Translations under genes and position numbers: made by a program
Source of the DNA: Pseudomonas moorei
GTDB taxonomy: Bacteria > Pseudomonadota > Gammaproteobacteria > Pseudomonadales > Pseudomonadaceae
Assembly (NCBI RefSeq): GCF_008801475.1
Contig: NZ_VZPP01000007.1
Location: 62,001 to 126,000, forward strand
Length of the DNA: 64,000 nt
Reading direction: 5' to 3'
Notes under the pieces: generated by a model
Told to the model about the DNA's origin: nothing
Seen by the model: only the letters and a program-made list of their open reading frames with translations
The model's database searches: none
In this document: positions 35,145 through 43,966 of the stretch, one piece after another
Layout of the letters: each line of letters begins with the position of its first letter
How positions within the stretch are numbered: the stretch's first letter is position 1

Positions 35145-35771
35145 TCAGTGGCTATGGCCGTGGCTGTGGTCGTGATCATGGGTATGAGGTTGGGCATTGA
35201 GGTACTGCTGCAAAGTGGCGTGCTTGAGGTGCTCGACTTCGAACAGGCTGTCCAGGTGCTCGCGGGAGTTGACCAGGCCTTTGGCGCGCAGGGTGCCTGC
35301 CTTGTCGATCAGTGCAGCGTAGGGCAGCTTGCCGATCTGGTAAGTCATGCCGACTTCCGGGCCGACCACGTAGGTGGCGTCTTCGAGCTTGTGTTCGCGG
35401 ATCAGTGCTTGCTGGGCGTCCATGTCGCCATCGCTGATGAACACCACGTCGAGGGTACCGGCCTGTTCCCTGGCGATGGATTTGATCGCCGGCAGCAGCG
35501 ACTTGCAGATCGGGCAGGTCGGCGAGAGGAAGAACAACAGTTGCGATTTTTCACCGGCATAGCCGAAGTTCACCGGGCGGCCTTTGCGGTCGGTGGCGGT
35601 CACTTGCGGCGCGGCTTCGTTGACGGCCACGCCTTTGTCGACCATCAGTGCACCGGCCGGGGCCAGACGACCGTGCAGCACGCCAATCTGACGAACCAGG
35701 CCCATGACGACGAACGCCACGGCCACCAGCAGAACCCAGAGCAGAACGTTGGAAACAATCAAGCCTTCCAT
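35145..35771 (-). CDS. mauD: MauD: thioredoxin-like amine dehydrogenase maturation protein
   Basis: 208 residues. One N-terminal membrane anchor (VLLWVLLVAVAFVVMGL), then a periplasmic thioredoxin-like domain with the CxxC motif in FLSPTCPICKSLLP. It is thought to form or isomerise the many disulfides of the TTQ light chain encoded next. The C-terminus is an unusual His-rich tail with repeated HDH/HSH, perhaps metal-binding. The ATG at 35769-35771 has AGGTG upstream; it lies five bases after mauE and 19 before the light-chain gene. Confidence 0.9.
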   Translation of the reverse strand: MEGLIVSNVLLWVLLVAVAFVVMGLVRQIGVLHGRLAPAGALMVDKGVAVNEAAPQVTATDRKGRPVNFGYAGEKSQLLFFLSPTCPICKSLLPAIKSIAREQAGTLDVVFISDGDMDAQQALIREHKLEDATYVVGPEVGMTYQIGKLPYAALIDKAGTLRAKGLVNSREHLDSLFEVEHLKHATLQQYLNAQPHTHDHDHSHGHSH

Positions 35772-35775
35772 TGGA

Positions 35776-36315
35776 TCACCTACCAATCAATTTGAGCAGA
35801 AGAGGGGAATTCGCCAGCAAGCCATCGGCTGCGGCGTAGATGAGCAACGCGACAGCCGCCGCGGCAACCGTGACAAAACCATCGAATAGCGTCATGTCGC
35901 GGGCAATCGGCGCGACGCTGGCCAGCAGCGCCAGCACCACCAGCACGCTGTTGCGCAGCAGCAGGACCGGGCGCAGCGGTTGCGCCTGATCCGGGCCGGC
36001 ACAGCCACAGTCGATGTCGCGACGACCGCGCCACAGGTTGATGCCAATGGCTGCGGCATACAGCGCCAACAGACCGGCCGCGTTCAACGCGGCCCAGCCA
36101 CGGCTGACCGGCACCAGCAGCGCGAAGGCGATGGCCAGTTCCAGCAGCGGGATCAATCGGGCGACCGGGCGCACCAGCGAATCGGGCAGCAGTTGGTAGT
36201 CCGCCAACTGTCTGGCGAAGCGTGCCGGCGCTCGCACCTTGTGGGTCGCGGCACTGGCCAGCAACACCGCGATGGCGACGGCGCTGGCAATGATGAAGAT
36301 CGGATCTGAGTGCAT
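35776..36315 (-). CDS. mauE: MauE: membrane protein for amine dehydrogenase maturation
   Basis: 179 residues with about four or five membrane segments of the MauE/DoxX-like type and the conserved double cysteine motif DIDCGCAGPD in a loop. In mau systems MauE works with MauD in light-chain export, disulfide formation and stability. Tightly packed between the heavy-chain gene (11 bases upstream) and mauD. Confidence 0.9.
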   Translation of the reverse strand: MHSDPIFIIASAVAIAVLLASAATHKVRAPARFARQLADYQLLPDSLVRPVARLIPLLELAIAFALLVPVSRGWAALNAAGLLALYAAAIGINLWRGRRDIDCGCAGPDQAQPLRPVLLLRNSVLVVLALLASVAPIARDMTLFDGFVTVAAAAVALLIYAAADGLLANSPLLLKLIGR

Positions 36316-36326
36316 GGCCGAACCTC

Positions 36327-37475
36327 TTAGTAGCTCATGACCTGAGTCGCGGTTTTTGCGACTTTTGCCATGCTGCCGGTGTGCTGGTTGGTCTTGAGAT
36401 CGAAAATCTGCAAGCCGCCTTCAACGTCGGCACCCAGCAGCAACGGTTTGTCGTCGCCGGTGGCTTGCATGCTCCACACCGGTGCCGGTGCTTCCAGGGT
36501 CGCGATCTTCTTCTGGGTCTTGAGGTCGTAGGCCCAGATGAAGGTGCTCGGGTCTTCCCACTTCATCGGTTCGTGGGCGTCATGCATCAGCACGTACAAA
36601 CGGTTCAGCTTCGGCGCGACCGCCATCAACTGCCAGCCGCCCGGCGCCCAACCGGCCTTCTTCTCGGCATCGGTGACCAGCGACCAGCTCGGCAGGATCT
36701 TCGGCGTGTCGCCGGAGAAATCCACCGCGCGCACGGTGCCGGTGGTGGTGGTGAAGTAGTAGGTGTCGCCGACGTTGACCGCGCGCTCCACCAGTTTTTC
36801 CGCGTTGGGGTCGAAGAACGGCGTGCGATTGCGCGCGGTTTCCTGGCCCTGGTCGTTGAGGGTCACCACCTGCAGGCTGCCGTCGCCGCACAGCGAGGCG
36901 AAGCGGCGCTTGCCGATCGGGTAGTTGAGTACGCAACCCGGAATCGCGATTTCCGTGGCGACGGCCTTGGTCTGGGTGTCGACCACGGTCACCGACGTCG
37001 ACGGGGTGAAGTTGTAGACGTAGACAAAACGGTCATCGCCGCTGGTCTTCAGGCCGTAGCGCTGGGTCAGCGACTCGGCCCGCTTGTTCGGAATCAGCAC
37101 TTCCCAGGCAGGCGACAGGGTCGAGCTGTCCCACGCCGTCAGCACGTCGGTGCGGGTGCCCCGGGTGCCACGGGAGTACCAGATGTCGGCGCTGTAGATC
37201 AGTTTGCCGTCATGGCTCAGGGCCGAAGGTGCGGCGAAACCGGTCGGCACCATGCCCAGTATGCGTTTCTGGTCCGGGTCGACCACGGTGATGCGGCCGG
37301 CGACGAAGCTGTCGAACTCGACATCGACGACGAACGCCCGGTGTGCTTCAGCGGGGAACGGCAAAACGGTCTGACCGATCGTGTCGGCGGGCAGGTCCGC
37401 ACGGGCACTGTTCAAACCGAGTACAAGCAGGCTCAGGCCTAGCGCTGACTGTACGGAGATCCTGTTTGTTCGCAT
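36327..37475 (-). CDS. aauB: TTQ amine dehydrogenase heavy (alpha) chain
   Basis: 382 residues. Sec signal (LGLSLLVLGLNSARA), then a seven-bladed beta-propeller of the amine dehydrogenase heavy-chain family: RAFVVDVEFDSFVAGRITVV, DPDQKRILGMVPTGF, PSALSHDGKLIYSADIWYSR and RLYVLMHDAHEPMKWEDPS are readable markers. It forms the alpha2beta2 periplasmic enzyme with the light chain. Start at 37473-37475 with AGGAAG upstream; the 28-residue longer reading lacks a signal. First gene of the B-E-D-A operon; its promoter must lie in the 189 bases after the upstream kinase gene. Confidence 0.9.
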   Translation of the reverse strand: MRTNRISVQSALGLSLLVLGLNSARADLPADTIGQTVLPFPAEAHRAFVVDVEFDSFVAGRITVVDPDQKRILGMVPTGFAAPSALSHDGKLIYSADIWYSRGTRGTRTDVLTAWDSSTLSPAWEVLIPNKRAESLTQRYGLKTSGDDRFVYVYNFTPSTSVTVVDTQTKAVATEIAIPGCVLNYPIGKRRFASLCGDGSLQVVTLNDQGQETARNRTPFFDPNAEKLVERAVNVGDTYYFTTTTGTVRAVDFSGDTPKILPSWSLVTDAEKKAGWAPGGWQLMAVAPKLNRLYVLMHDAHEPMKWEDPSTFIWAYDLKTQKKIATLEAPAPVWSMQATGDDKPLLLGADVEGGLQIFDLKTNQHTGSMAKVAKTATQVMSY

Positions 37476-37664
37476 AAGGGGAACTTCCTGAATTGTTGGT
37501 AACGCGGATCGCGGGTGAGTGGGCAGATTCTGACGATTGAATAGTGCCTCGCCCGGCAACCCCGGGAATTGCCCTGCCTGCCAAGTGTTTGTGTATCTGT
37601 GCCAGTGTCACGGACGCGCCACAAAACCGGGGTATGCGATCCCCTTCACTACAGGGTTTGTGCG

Positions 37665-39140
37665 TCAGGCGAGGGGGAGGGAGAAGGTAAACACCGCGCC
37701 ACAAGGCGCCTGGTTCTGCGCCCAGATGTCGCCCCGGTGCCGGCCGATGATGTTTTTGCACAGCGCCAGGCCAATGCCATTGCCGCTGACCTTGGACGAG
37801 AAGAAACCGTCGAACAGCTTTTCCTGCGCCTGGGCCTGAATCCCGCGTCCGCAGTCTTCGATGCGCACCAGCGCCATGCCCTTGTCGGCGCTGGCGTGGA
37901 TGCGCAGCAAACGCCGCTCCAGCGGCAGATCGGCCATCTCTTCAATCGCATTGAAAGCCAGGTTGAGGATCACCTGACCGATCAGCACCTTCTCGCAACT
38001 CACCCGTAGCGGCTCGGGCGAGGTCACGACGTCCACGCGTACCAGGCTCGGGTCGGCGCGCAGGCTGATGAAATATTGGGTCTCGCGCAGCAGTTCGTTG
38101 AGGTCGATCAGCTCTTCGCTCTGCTCCAGCTTGACCACGTAATCGCGCACGCTCTTGATGATCACCGAGGCATGCTCGATCTGCCGCACCGCGCTCTGCA
38201 AGCCCCAGGCGACGCCTTCGTCGGCGTCGGCGGCTTTGCCCAGGCGAATCACCGCGCCTTCGATGAAGTTGCGGGTGGCGGCCAGGGGTTGGCTCAACTC
38301 ATGGGCGATCGCCACGGCCATCTCACCCATGGCGTTGTAGCGCGCCAGGTACTCGAGTTTTTGCTCGCTGACCCGTCGTGCTTCTTCGGCCTGCACTTGC
38401 TCGGTGACATCGCGGAACAACAGCAGGTGGCCGACCAGATCGTCTTCGATTTCGATAAAGCGGCAGGTCGCATCGTGCCAGCGCCACTCGCCGTCACGCC
38501 GTTGCACTTGATAGTGCACGCTGAAGGGCGCGTTGTCCGGCGTGACGTTGGCCAGTTGCTGCAGCAGTCGCTGACGCGAAGGGTCGTCGCACCAGGCCAG
38601 GAAATTCTTGCCGAGCAAGCTGTGCACGTCGCTGTTGAGCAAGTGCGCGGCGGAGTCGCTGAGAAAGCGGATGTCCCCCTCGGGCCCGAGCACCGCCACG
38701 CCTTCGGCCAGGTCCTGCATAAAGGCTTTGAGTCGGCTTTCGAAGCGCTTGAGATCGCGCTTGACTTTGTCCTCCCTGGAGATGTCGCGGAACTGCACCA
38801 TCAGCACATCGCGACCTTCCAGGTGCACCAGGGTCGCCACCGCCTCGGACAGAATCTCCACCCCTTGCTTGGAGCGATAGCACCACTCGATGGCGCGCTG
38901 GCCGGTGCGGGCGGCGCCTTCGAGCCAGCGCAAACCCACCGAGCGCCGGTATTTCGGTGCATCGCGGGTCATGTCCGGCGCCTTCAGCGGGGTCAGTTCC
39001 TCCAGGGTAAAACCCAGCGCCGCCAGGGCGGCCGCATTGGCCCAGAGAATCTCCTTGGTGTGCGCATCGTGAAGAATGATGCACAGCGGCATGGCTTCGA
39101 TCAGCGCATAAAAGTCGTTCGGTTTTGGCAAATACATCAC
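37665..39140 (-). CDS. PAS-domain sensor histidine kinase, FixL-like
   Basis: 491 residues, no membrane segment. Two PAS domains (about residues 8-125 and 135-250, the second followed by the PAC segment RDGEWRWHDATCRF), a dimerisation/phosphoacceptor helix AHELSQPLAATRNFIEGA with the His, and an ATPase domain (NLAFNAIEEM, DCGRGI, GNGIGLALCKNIIG). The S-Q-P-L-A form of the H-box is that of FixL-type kinases. It lacks the haem-binding look of true FixL and probably senses a soluble ligand. It lies between the amine dehydrogenase operon and the divergent iac genes; the matching FixJ-like regulator is about 8.5 kb away at the other end of the iac genes. Confidence 0.9.
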   Translation of the reverse strand: MMYLPKPNDFYALIEAMPLCIILHDAHTKEILWANAAALAALGFTLEELTPLKAPDMTRDAPKYRRSVGLRWLEGAARTGQRAIEWCYRSKQGVEILSEAVATLVHLEGRDVLMVQFRDISREDKVKRDLKRFESRLKAFMQDLAEGVAVLGPEGDIRFLSDSAAHLLNSDVHSLLGKNFLAWCDDPSRQRLLQQLANVTPDNAPFSVHYQVQRRDGEWRWHDATCRFIEIEDDLVGHLLLFRDVTEQVQAEEARRVSEQKLEYLARYNAMGEMAVAIAHELSQPLAATRNFIEGAVIRLGKAADADEGVAWGLQSAVRQIEHASVIIKSVRDYVVKLEQSEELIDLNELLRETQYFISLRADPSLVRVDVVTSPEPLRVSCEKVLIGQVILNLAFNAIEEMADLPLERRLLRIHASADKGMALVRIEDCGRGIQAQAQEKLFDGFFSSKVSGNGIGLALCKNIIGRHRGDIWAQNQAPCGAVFTFSLPLA

Positions 39141-39341
39141 ACAGCCCTTGGCGGCAGAGGGTTCTGATCGGTGAGGTCAGCAGTATGGCTTTTTATACCG
39201 TCTCGCGCCCATGGATGCGCTCAGAGGTAACCGGTGTCGGCCTAGGGGTTTTCTTTAGTCGGGGGGCTGCACGCACCAATAGTTGCGCCGGGGTGGGGTT
39301 TTTACACTGGACCGCAATGCAAGGGTGAACACGCCGATCCC

Positions 39342-39443
39342 CTGTAGGAGCGAGCCTGCTCGCGATGGCCGTCAACGATGACGCTTGAAACCTGACACCC
39401 CGTGGTGCTCTCGGGTTCATCGCGAGCAGGCTCGCTCCTACGG
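39342..39443. repeat. REPIN (inverted REP pair)
   Basis: GTAGGAGCGAGCCTGCTCG at 39344-39362 and its inverted copy CGAGCAGGCTCGCTCCTAC at about 39423-39441, about 60 bases apart. Typical Pseudomonas REP doublet, in the divergent region between the sensor kinase and iacA. Confidence 0.9.
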
Positions 39444-39488
39444 AGCAGCTGTCGCCCTGCCAACAATAAGCAAAAACGGAGAAAGCCC

Positions 39489-40652
39489 ATGCTGCGTTCA
39501 GCGGTCGCGCAACAAGACGCTCTGCCAGGCGTTGACCAGAATATCGTCGAGAGCCCTGCCTTTGCGCAGGTGCTGGAAGAAGTGCGTCAGCGTCGCAGCG
39601 AATTCGACAGCCTCTCCCACGTGCCAAGGGACATGATCGAGCGCTTCAAGCAGGTGGGCATCTACCGCGCCGCCACGCCGAAATGCTACGGCGGCGACGC
39701 CCTGGCGCCGGCACTGTTCCTGCAAATGATCGAACGCATCTCCGAAGCCGACGGCTCCGCCGGCTGGGTCGCCAGCTTTGGCAGTGCCGGCGTCTACCTC
39801 GCCGCATTGCCACCAGAAACCCTGGCTGAAATCTATGCCGACAGCCCGGACCTGGTGTTCGCCGGCGGCCTGTTCCCGCTGCAACCCGCCGAGGCGGTAG
39901 AGGGCGGTTGGCAGGTCAACGGTACCTGGAAATTCGCCAGCGGCTGCAAGGGCGCAGACTTGCTCGGTGTGGGTATCGGCGCGGCAGGCGGCAAGCCGCG
40001 CACCGCCGTATTCCGTCCGGACCAGGTCGACATCGTCGAGAACTGGGACGTGGTCGGCCTCAAAGGCACCGGCAGCCATGACCTGCGGGTGACCGACAAG
40101 CGCATTGATGAGCGCTGGACCTTCATCCGTGGCGGTGCCGCGACCATCGACGAGCCGTTGTTCCGCTACCCATCGATTGCCTATGCCGCGCAAGTACTGG
40201 CGGTGGTCAACCTGGGCCTGGCCCGTGCCGCCCTCGATGAAGTCAGCCGCATGGCCGGCGGCGGTGGCATTACCGGCGCTCCGAAACTGGCCGACCGCGC
40301 TTATGTACGCATCGAGATCGCCAAGGCCGAAGCCAAACTCAGCGCCGCGCGCGGTTTCTTTTACGGTGCCACCGAACAGGTTTGGCAATCGATCCTGGCC
40401 GGCAACCCGGTCACGCCCGAGCAGACCAGCCTGCTGCGCCTGTCGGCGATCCATGTTTCCCAGGCCGGGGCCGACGTAGTGCAAAGCGCCTACAGCCTGG
40501 CCGGCACCACCGCCATTTACCTGCGCCATCCGCTGCAACGCTACCTGCGCGACTCGATGGTGGTGACACAGCACGCCTTCCTCAGTGAAGGGCTGTACGA
40601 CGGCGCCGGCTCGGTGTTCCTCGGCGTGCCGCCGTTCCCGGGCTACATCTGA
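39489..40652 (+). CDS. iacA: Indole-3-acetate monooxygenase IacA (acyl-CoA-dehydrogenase-fold flavoenzyme)
   Basis: 387 residues with an acyl-CoA dehydrogenase-like fold of the group D flavin monooxygenases (relatives HsaA, DszC): FKQVGIYRAATPKCYGG, then SEADGSAGWVASFGSAG, NGTWKFASGC, WDVVGLKGTGSHDLRV. There is no CoA-binding or dehydrogenase base signature. In known iac systems it hydroxylates the indole ring using reduced flavin from IacG. GGAG lies before the ATG at 39489. First gene of a rightward operon with the content of iac clusters (A-B-I-H-C-D-E-F). Confidence 0.9.
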   Translation: MLRSAVAQQDALPGVDQNIVESPAFAQVLEEVRQRRSEFDSLSHVPRDMIERFKQVGIYRAATPKCYGGDALAPALFLQMIERISEADGSAGWVASFGSAGVYLAALPPETLAEIYADSPDLVFAGGLFPLQPAEAVEGGWQVNGTWKFASGCKGADLLGVGIGAAGGKPRTAVFRPDQVDIVENWDVVGLKGTGSHDLRVTDKRIDERWTFIRGGAATIDEPLFRYPSIAYAAQVLAVVNLGLARAALDEVSRMAGGGGITGAPKLADRAYVRIEIAKAEAKLSAARGFFYGATEQVWQSILAGNPVTPEQTSLLRLSAIHVSQAGADVVQSAYSLAGTTAIYLRHPLQRYLRDSMVVTQHAFLSEGLYDGAGSVFLGVPPFPGYI

Positions 40653-40692
40653 ACCCTTTTTTCAGCGCTCTCCATTTCAAGGATCAAACCCC

Positions 40693-41064
40693 ATGACCCA
40701 GACCACTCAAGAACCCTTGCGCGTCGTCTTCTGCATTGGCATCACCCAGAACTTTTTCGACCTGCCCACCGGCGAAGGCCTGAGCGTGTGGAAAGGCTTC
40801 AGCCAGATGATGGGCTCCCTGGGCGCGATGCCGGGCATCACCGTGCTCGGCGCCATGGATGACGATCGCCTGATGGTCGGCCCGTCCACCACCTCGCCCT
40901 GGACCGTGTACATCATGGCCGACGTCGACTGCCACCAGTCGGTGATCGACGCCTGCAACCTGTTCCGCACCACACCGGTCGGCGAATACAGCCTGTGGCG
41001 CTACGCCAAGGTCGAAGCGCGCATCGGTCGTCCGCTGACCATTCCCGACGCGGCCAGGGTGTAA
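40693..41064 (+). CDS. iacB: IacB, conserved small protein of indoleacetate degradation
   Basis: 123 residues, soluble, ferredoxin-like alpha/beta in appearance, no catalytic motif I can name. It begins MTQTTQEPLRVVFCIG and contains GPSTTSPWTVYIMADVDC. Assigned by position after iacA and by general resemblance to IacB; the biochemical role in known iac systems is unclear. Start at 40693 with AAGGATC upstream; the next gene begins four bases after its stop. Confidence 0.75.
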   Translation: MTQTTQEPLRVVFCIGITQNFFDLPTGEGLSVWKGFSQMMGSLGAMPGITVLGAMDDDRLMVGPSTTSPWTVYIMADVDCHQSVIDACNLFRTTPVGEYSLWRYAKVEARIGRPLTIPDAARV

Positions 41065-41067
41065 GCC

Positions 41068-41538
41068 ATGGACGAGGCCTTGCTGCAGCGTCTGGCGACG
41101 CTCGAAGGGGAAAGCGCGGTGCGTCGCTTGATGGCGCGCTACATGGACCTGTGCGATGTGCCGAGGGCGGTGACTCAGGTCAGCGAGTTGGCCCGGTTGT
41201 TCACGGTCGATGCGATCTGGGAAGGCGTTGGCAGCGCCACCGCGCAGATGTTTGGCCAGCACCAGGGTCGTGAAGCCGTGGCCGCATTCGTCGGCGGTTA
41301 CCTGCCACCGTCGGCGCACTTCCGGCTCAACCTGCATTACCTCACCAGCGAGTCGATTGTGGTCGACGGCGGCACGGCGCAAGGGCAGTGGATCATGCAG
41401 CAGATTTCCACCTACGCCGATGGCCGCAGCGAGTTGTTCGGCACCCGGCTGAACATCGATTTCCGCTGTGTCGACGGTGTTTGGCTGATCGCGCATTTCC
41501 GTACGCAACGACTGTTCAACAGGGAGCTGAGTGCATGA
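41068..41538 (+). CDS. iacI: IacI-like SnoaL/NTF2-fold protein
   Basis: 156 residues with a SnoaL/NTF2-like (alpha+beta cone) pattern: ESAVRRLMARYMDLCD, ARLFTVDAIWEGVG, ESIVVDGGTAQGQW and DFRCVDGVWLIAHFRTQRLF. Such domains serve as small isomerases, hydrolases or binding subunits. A SnoaL-like gene of unclear role (iacI) is a regular member of iac clusters. Its stop overlaps the ATG of the amidase gene. Confidence 0.78.
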   Translation: MDEALLQRLATLEGESAVRRLMARYMDLCDVPRAVTQVSELARLFTVDAIWEGVGSATAQMFGQHQGREAVAAFVGGYLPPSAHFRLNLHYLTSESIVVDGGTAQGQWIMQQISTYADGRSELFGTRLNIDFRCVDGVWLIAHFRTQRLFNRELSA

Positions 41539-42659
41539 GTACGTTCATCAGCGAATTCCTCCTCGGCGGCAGCGGCAAACGCGTGGCCATCAAGGATTCC
41601 ATCGACATCGCCGGCCATCCGACCCGTTCGGGCAGCCGTGCGTTCGCCGATGCACCCGCCGCGACGAAAAACGCCGAGGTGGTCGACGCCATTCTCGCAG
41701 CCGGCTGGCAGATCGTCGGCAAAACCAACCTGCACGAACTGGCCTTTGGCGTCACCGGCATCAACGACTGGACCGGTACGCCGATCAACCCGCAAGCCCC
41801 TGACCGGGTGCCGGGCGGATCTTCCAGCGGTTCGGCTTCAGCGGTCGCGGCGGGCCAGGCGGACATCGCCATTGGCACCGACACCGGTGGTTCGGTGCGG
41901 GTGCCGGCGGCGTGTTGCGGGGTGGCCGGGCTCAAGCCGACTTATGGTCGTGTCAGCCGTGTCGGTGCGCATCCGCTGGAATCGAGCCTCGATTGCATCG
42001 GGCCGTTCGCCAGGCGCATGGACGACCTGATCGCGGCGATGCAGGTGATCTGCCCGGGCTTTGAAGCGCAGAGCTTGCCAAACGCCAGTGCAAAGGTCGC
42101 TTTCCTGGAAGTGGGCTGCGATCCGCACCTGCAAGCCAGCCTCGGTGCCGCCGCCGACCGCGCCGGATGGCGTCGCGGCAACCTGCGCCTGAGCGAATTC
42201 GAAGCCGCGTTCGCGGCCGGCCTGACCGTGATCAATTTTGAAAACTGGGCCGCGTTCGGTCATCTCACCGGCAAGGGTCTGATCGGCGCGGATGTGGAAA
42301 CCCGTTTGCTGGCCGCCAGCCGCACCACTCGCGAAGAACTGGCCCATGCCGAAGCCGTGCGCACGCGCTTCACGCAACAGGTGGACGCCGCGCTGGAAGA
42401 CTTTGCAGTGCTGTTGTTGCCAACGCTGCCAACCCTGCCGCCGACCCTCGGCGAAGCCCGCGCCGGCAGCAAGGCCGTGGCCGGCATGACGCCGCTGGTA
42501 CGGCCTTTCAACCTCAGTGGCCATCCGGCGCTGACGGTGCCGGTGGAACTCGATTGCGGCGGGCTGAAAGTCGGCCTGCAAATCGTTGGCCGCAAAGGTC
42601 AGGACGAACTCGTCTGCGCCTTCGGTGCGCAACTGCAAGCCTCTACCAATCAATCATAA
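41535..42659 (+). CDS. iacH: Amidase-signature-family hydrolase (IacH-like)
   Basis: 374 residues. The Ser-cisSer-Lys triad region is clear: Lys in VAIKDSIDIAGHP, the two serines in VPGGSSSGSASAVAAG and DIAIGTDTGGSVRVPAACCG. Somewhat shorter than most amidase-signature enzymes (about 450). In an iac operon it could release free indoleacetate from amide conjugates such as indoleacetamide or IAA-amino acids (inference); iacH is not essential for IAA use in the described systems as far as I recall. Start overlaps iacI; the Rieske gene follows 23 bases later. Confidence 0.87.
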   Translation: MSTFISEFLLGGSGKRVAIKDSIDIAGHPTRSGSRAFADAPAATKNAEVVDAILAAGWQIVGKTNLHELAFGVTGINDWTGTPINPQAPDRVPGGSSSGSASAVAAGQADIAIGTDTGGSVRVPAACCGVAGLKPTYGRVSRVGAHPLESSLDCIGPFARRMDDLIAAMQVICPGFEAQSLPNASAKVAFLEVGCDPHLQASLGAAADRAGWRRGNLRLSEFEAAFAAGLTVINFENWAAFGHLTGKGLIGADVETRLLAASRTTREELAHAEAVRTRFTQQVDAALEDFAVLLLPTLPTLPPTLGEARAGSKAVAGMTPLVRPFNLSGHPALTVPVELDCGGLKVGLQIVGRKGQDELVCAFGAQLQASTNQS

Positions 42660-42682
42660 AAAGAAGCCATGAGGAGAACCGC

Positions 42683-43966
42683 ATGAGCACTCATGAATAC
42701 CGGCTGATCGCATCGACGAAAAGCCCGGAAGACCTGGTCCAGCACGACCGCGTCGATGTCTCGCTGTACAACGACCCGGCGCTGTTCGAAGCCGAGCTGG
42801 AGAAGATTTTCTACCGCACCTGGGTGTGGGTCGCCCACGAAAGCGAAGTGCGCAACGCCGGTGACTTCAAGGCCGCCACCATCGGCCGTCGCCCGGTGAT
42901 TGTCGTGCGCGACAAGAAAAACACCATCAACGTGCTGGAAAACCGTTGCCGGCATCGCGGCGCCACCGTGTGCGAGAAGCACAAGGGCAACGCCACCGGT
43001 TTCACCTGCCCGTACCACAGCTGGTCCTACGGCCTGGACGGCAAGCTGCGTGCGCTGCCGTATCCGGATGGTTATGAAGGCATCCTGGAAAAATCCGAAC
43101 TGCCGCTGACTCGCCTGCGCGTCGAGAGCTACGCCGGCATGATCTTCGCCAGCTACAACGACGAGATCGAACCGCTGGAAGACTTCCTCGGCGGCGCCAA
43201 ACACTGGATGGACCTGTTCATGAAGCAGGGCGCCGGTTACCCGATCAAGACCCAGGGCGAACACAAGTTCAGCTTCAAGGGCAACTGGAAGATCCAGCTG
43301 GAAAACACCACCGACGGCTACCACTTCCCGATCGTGCACAAGTCGTTCATGTCCTCGGTGGATGAAGAAACCTCGGAAATGCTCTCGTTCATGACCGACG
43401 AGCAAGCCGTCACCCACTCCCTGGGCAACGGTCACAGCGTGATGGTGATGGTGCCGGAGCACGTCGACCTCGATCACGACGACGGCACCGAGCAATTGCA
43501 GGAGCGTTTCGCCCACGTCACCGAGGAGCTGTCGAAAACCCTGCCGCCCGAGCAGGTACGTCGCATCGTGCGCTCGCTGCACGGCGCCGGGTTCAACCTG
43601 AACCTGTTCCCCAACGTGGCGATGTCGATGTCGTTCTTCCGCGTGCTGCGCCCGGTGTCGGTGACGGAAACCGAGATCCGCCATGTCGCCCTCGGCATGG
43701 ACGGCGGCCCGGAAATCGCCAACCGCGAACGCATGCGTATTCATGAACACTTCCAGGGCCCGTTCGGTTTCGGCAGCCCCGACGATGCCGAGGCCTGGGA
43801 CCGCGTGCAGCGCGGCTCGTATGCCGGTGTCGACGCGCCGATCCTGGTCAACCGCGGCCTCAATCGCGAAATCACCGCTGAAAACGGCGACAAGGTCAGC
43901 CACGCCACCGACGAAGGCGGGATGCGCGGTGCCTACGACATGTGGAAAAGGATGATGAGCCAATGA
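42683..43966 (+). CDS. iacC: Rieske aromatic-ring dioxygenase large subunit IacC
   Basis: 427 residues. Rieske 2Fe-2S motif CRHRGATVC...CPYHSWSYG (C-x-H and C-x2-H), then the catalytic domain with the mononuclear-iron ligands in ENTTDGYHFPIVH and a later Asp. Ring-hydroxylating oxygenase alpha subunit; with IacD and reductase IacF it acts late in IAA breakdown, towards catechol. Excellent GAGGAG ribosome site nine bases before the ATG. The stop overlaps iacD. Confidence 0.92.
   Translation: MSTHEYRLIASTKSPEDLVQHDRVDVSLYNDPALFEAELEKIFYRTWVWVAHESEVRNAGDFKAATIGRRPVIVVRDKKNTINVLENRCRHRGATVCEKHKGNATGFTCPYHSWSYGLDGKLRALPYPDGYEGILEKSELPLTRLRVESYAGMIFASYNDEIEPLEDFLGGAKHWMDLFMKQGAGYPIKTQGEHKFSFKGNWKIQLENTTDGYHFPIVHKSFMSSVDEETSEMLSFMTDEQAVTHSLGNGHSVMVMVPEHVDLDHDDGTEQLQERFAHVTEELSKTLPPEQVRRIVRSLHGAGFNLNLFPNVAMSMSFFRVLRPVSVTETEIRHVALGMDGGPEIANRERMRIHEHFQGPFGFGSPDDAEAWDRVQRGSYAGVDAPILVNRGLNREITAENGDKVSHATDEGGMRGAYDMWKRMMSQ

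Noticed and set aside
34605..37475. Methylamine rather than aromatic amine dehydrogenase
   Set aside because: Not excluded by sequence alone, but no amicyanin or mauJGLMN genes are present and the ALDH and iac neighbours point to arylamines, so kept as second choice.
42650..43963. 437-codon open frame antisense to iacC
   Set aside because: Mirror of a GC-rich coding frame; its translation is rich in Val/His/Ala/Gly with no family motif, while the other strand has full Rieske signatures.
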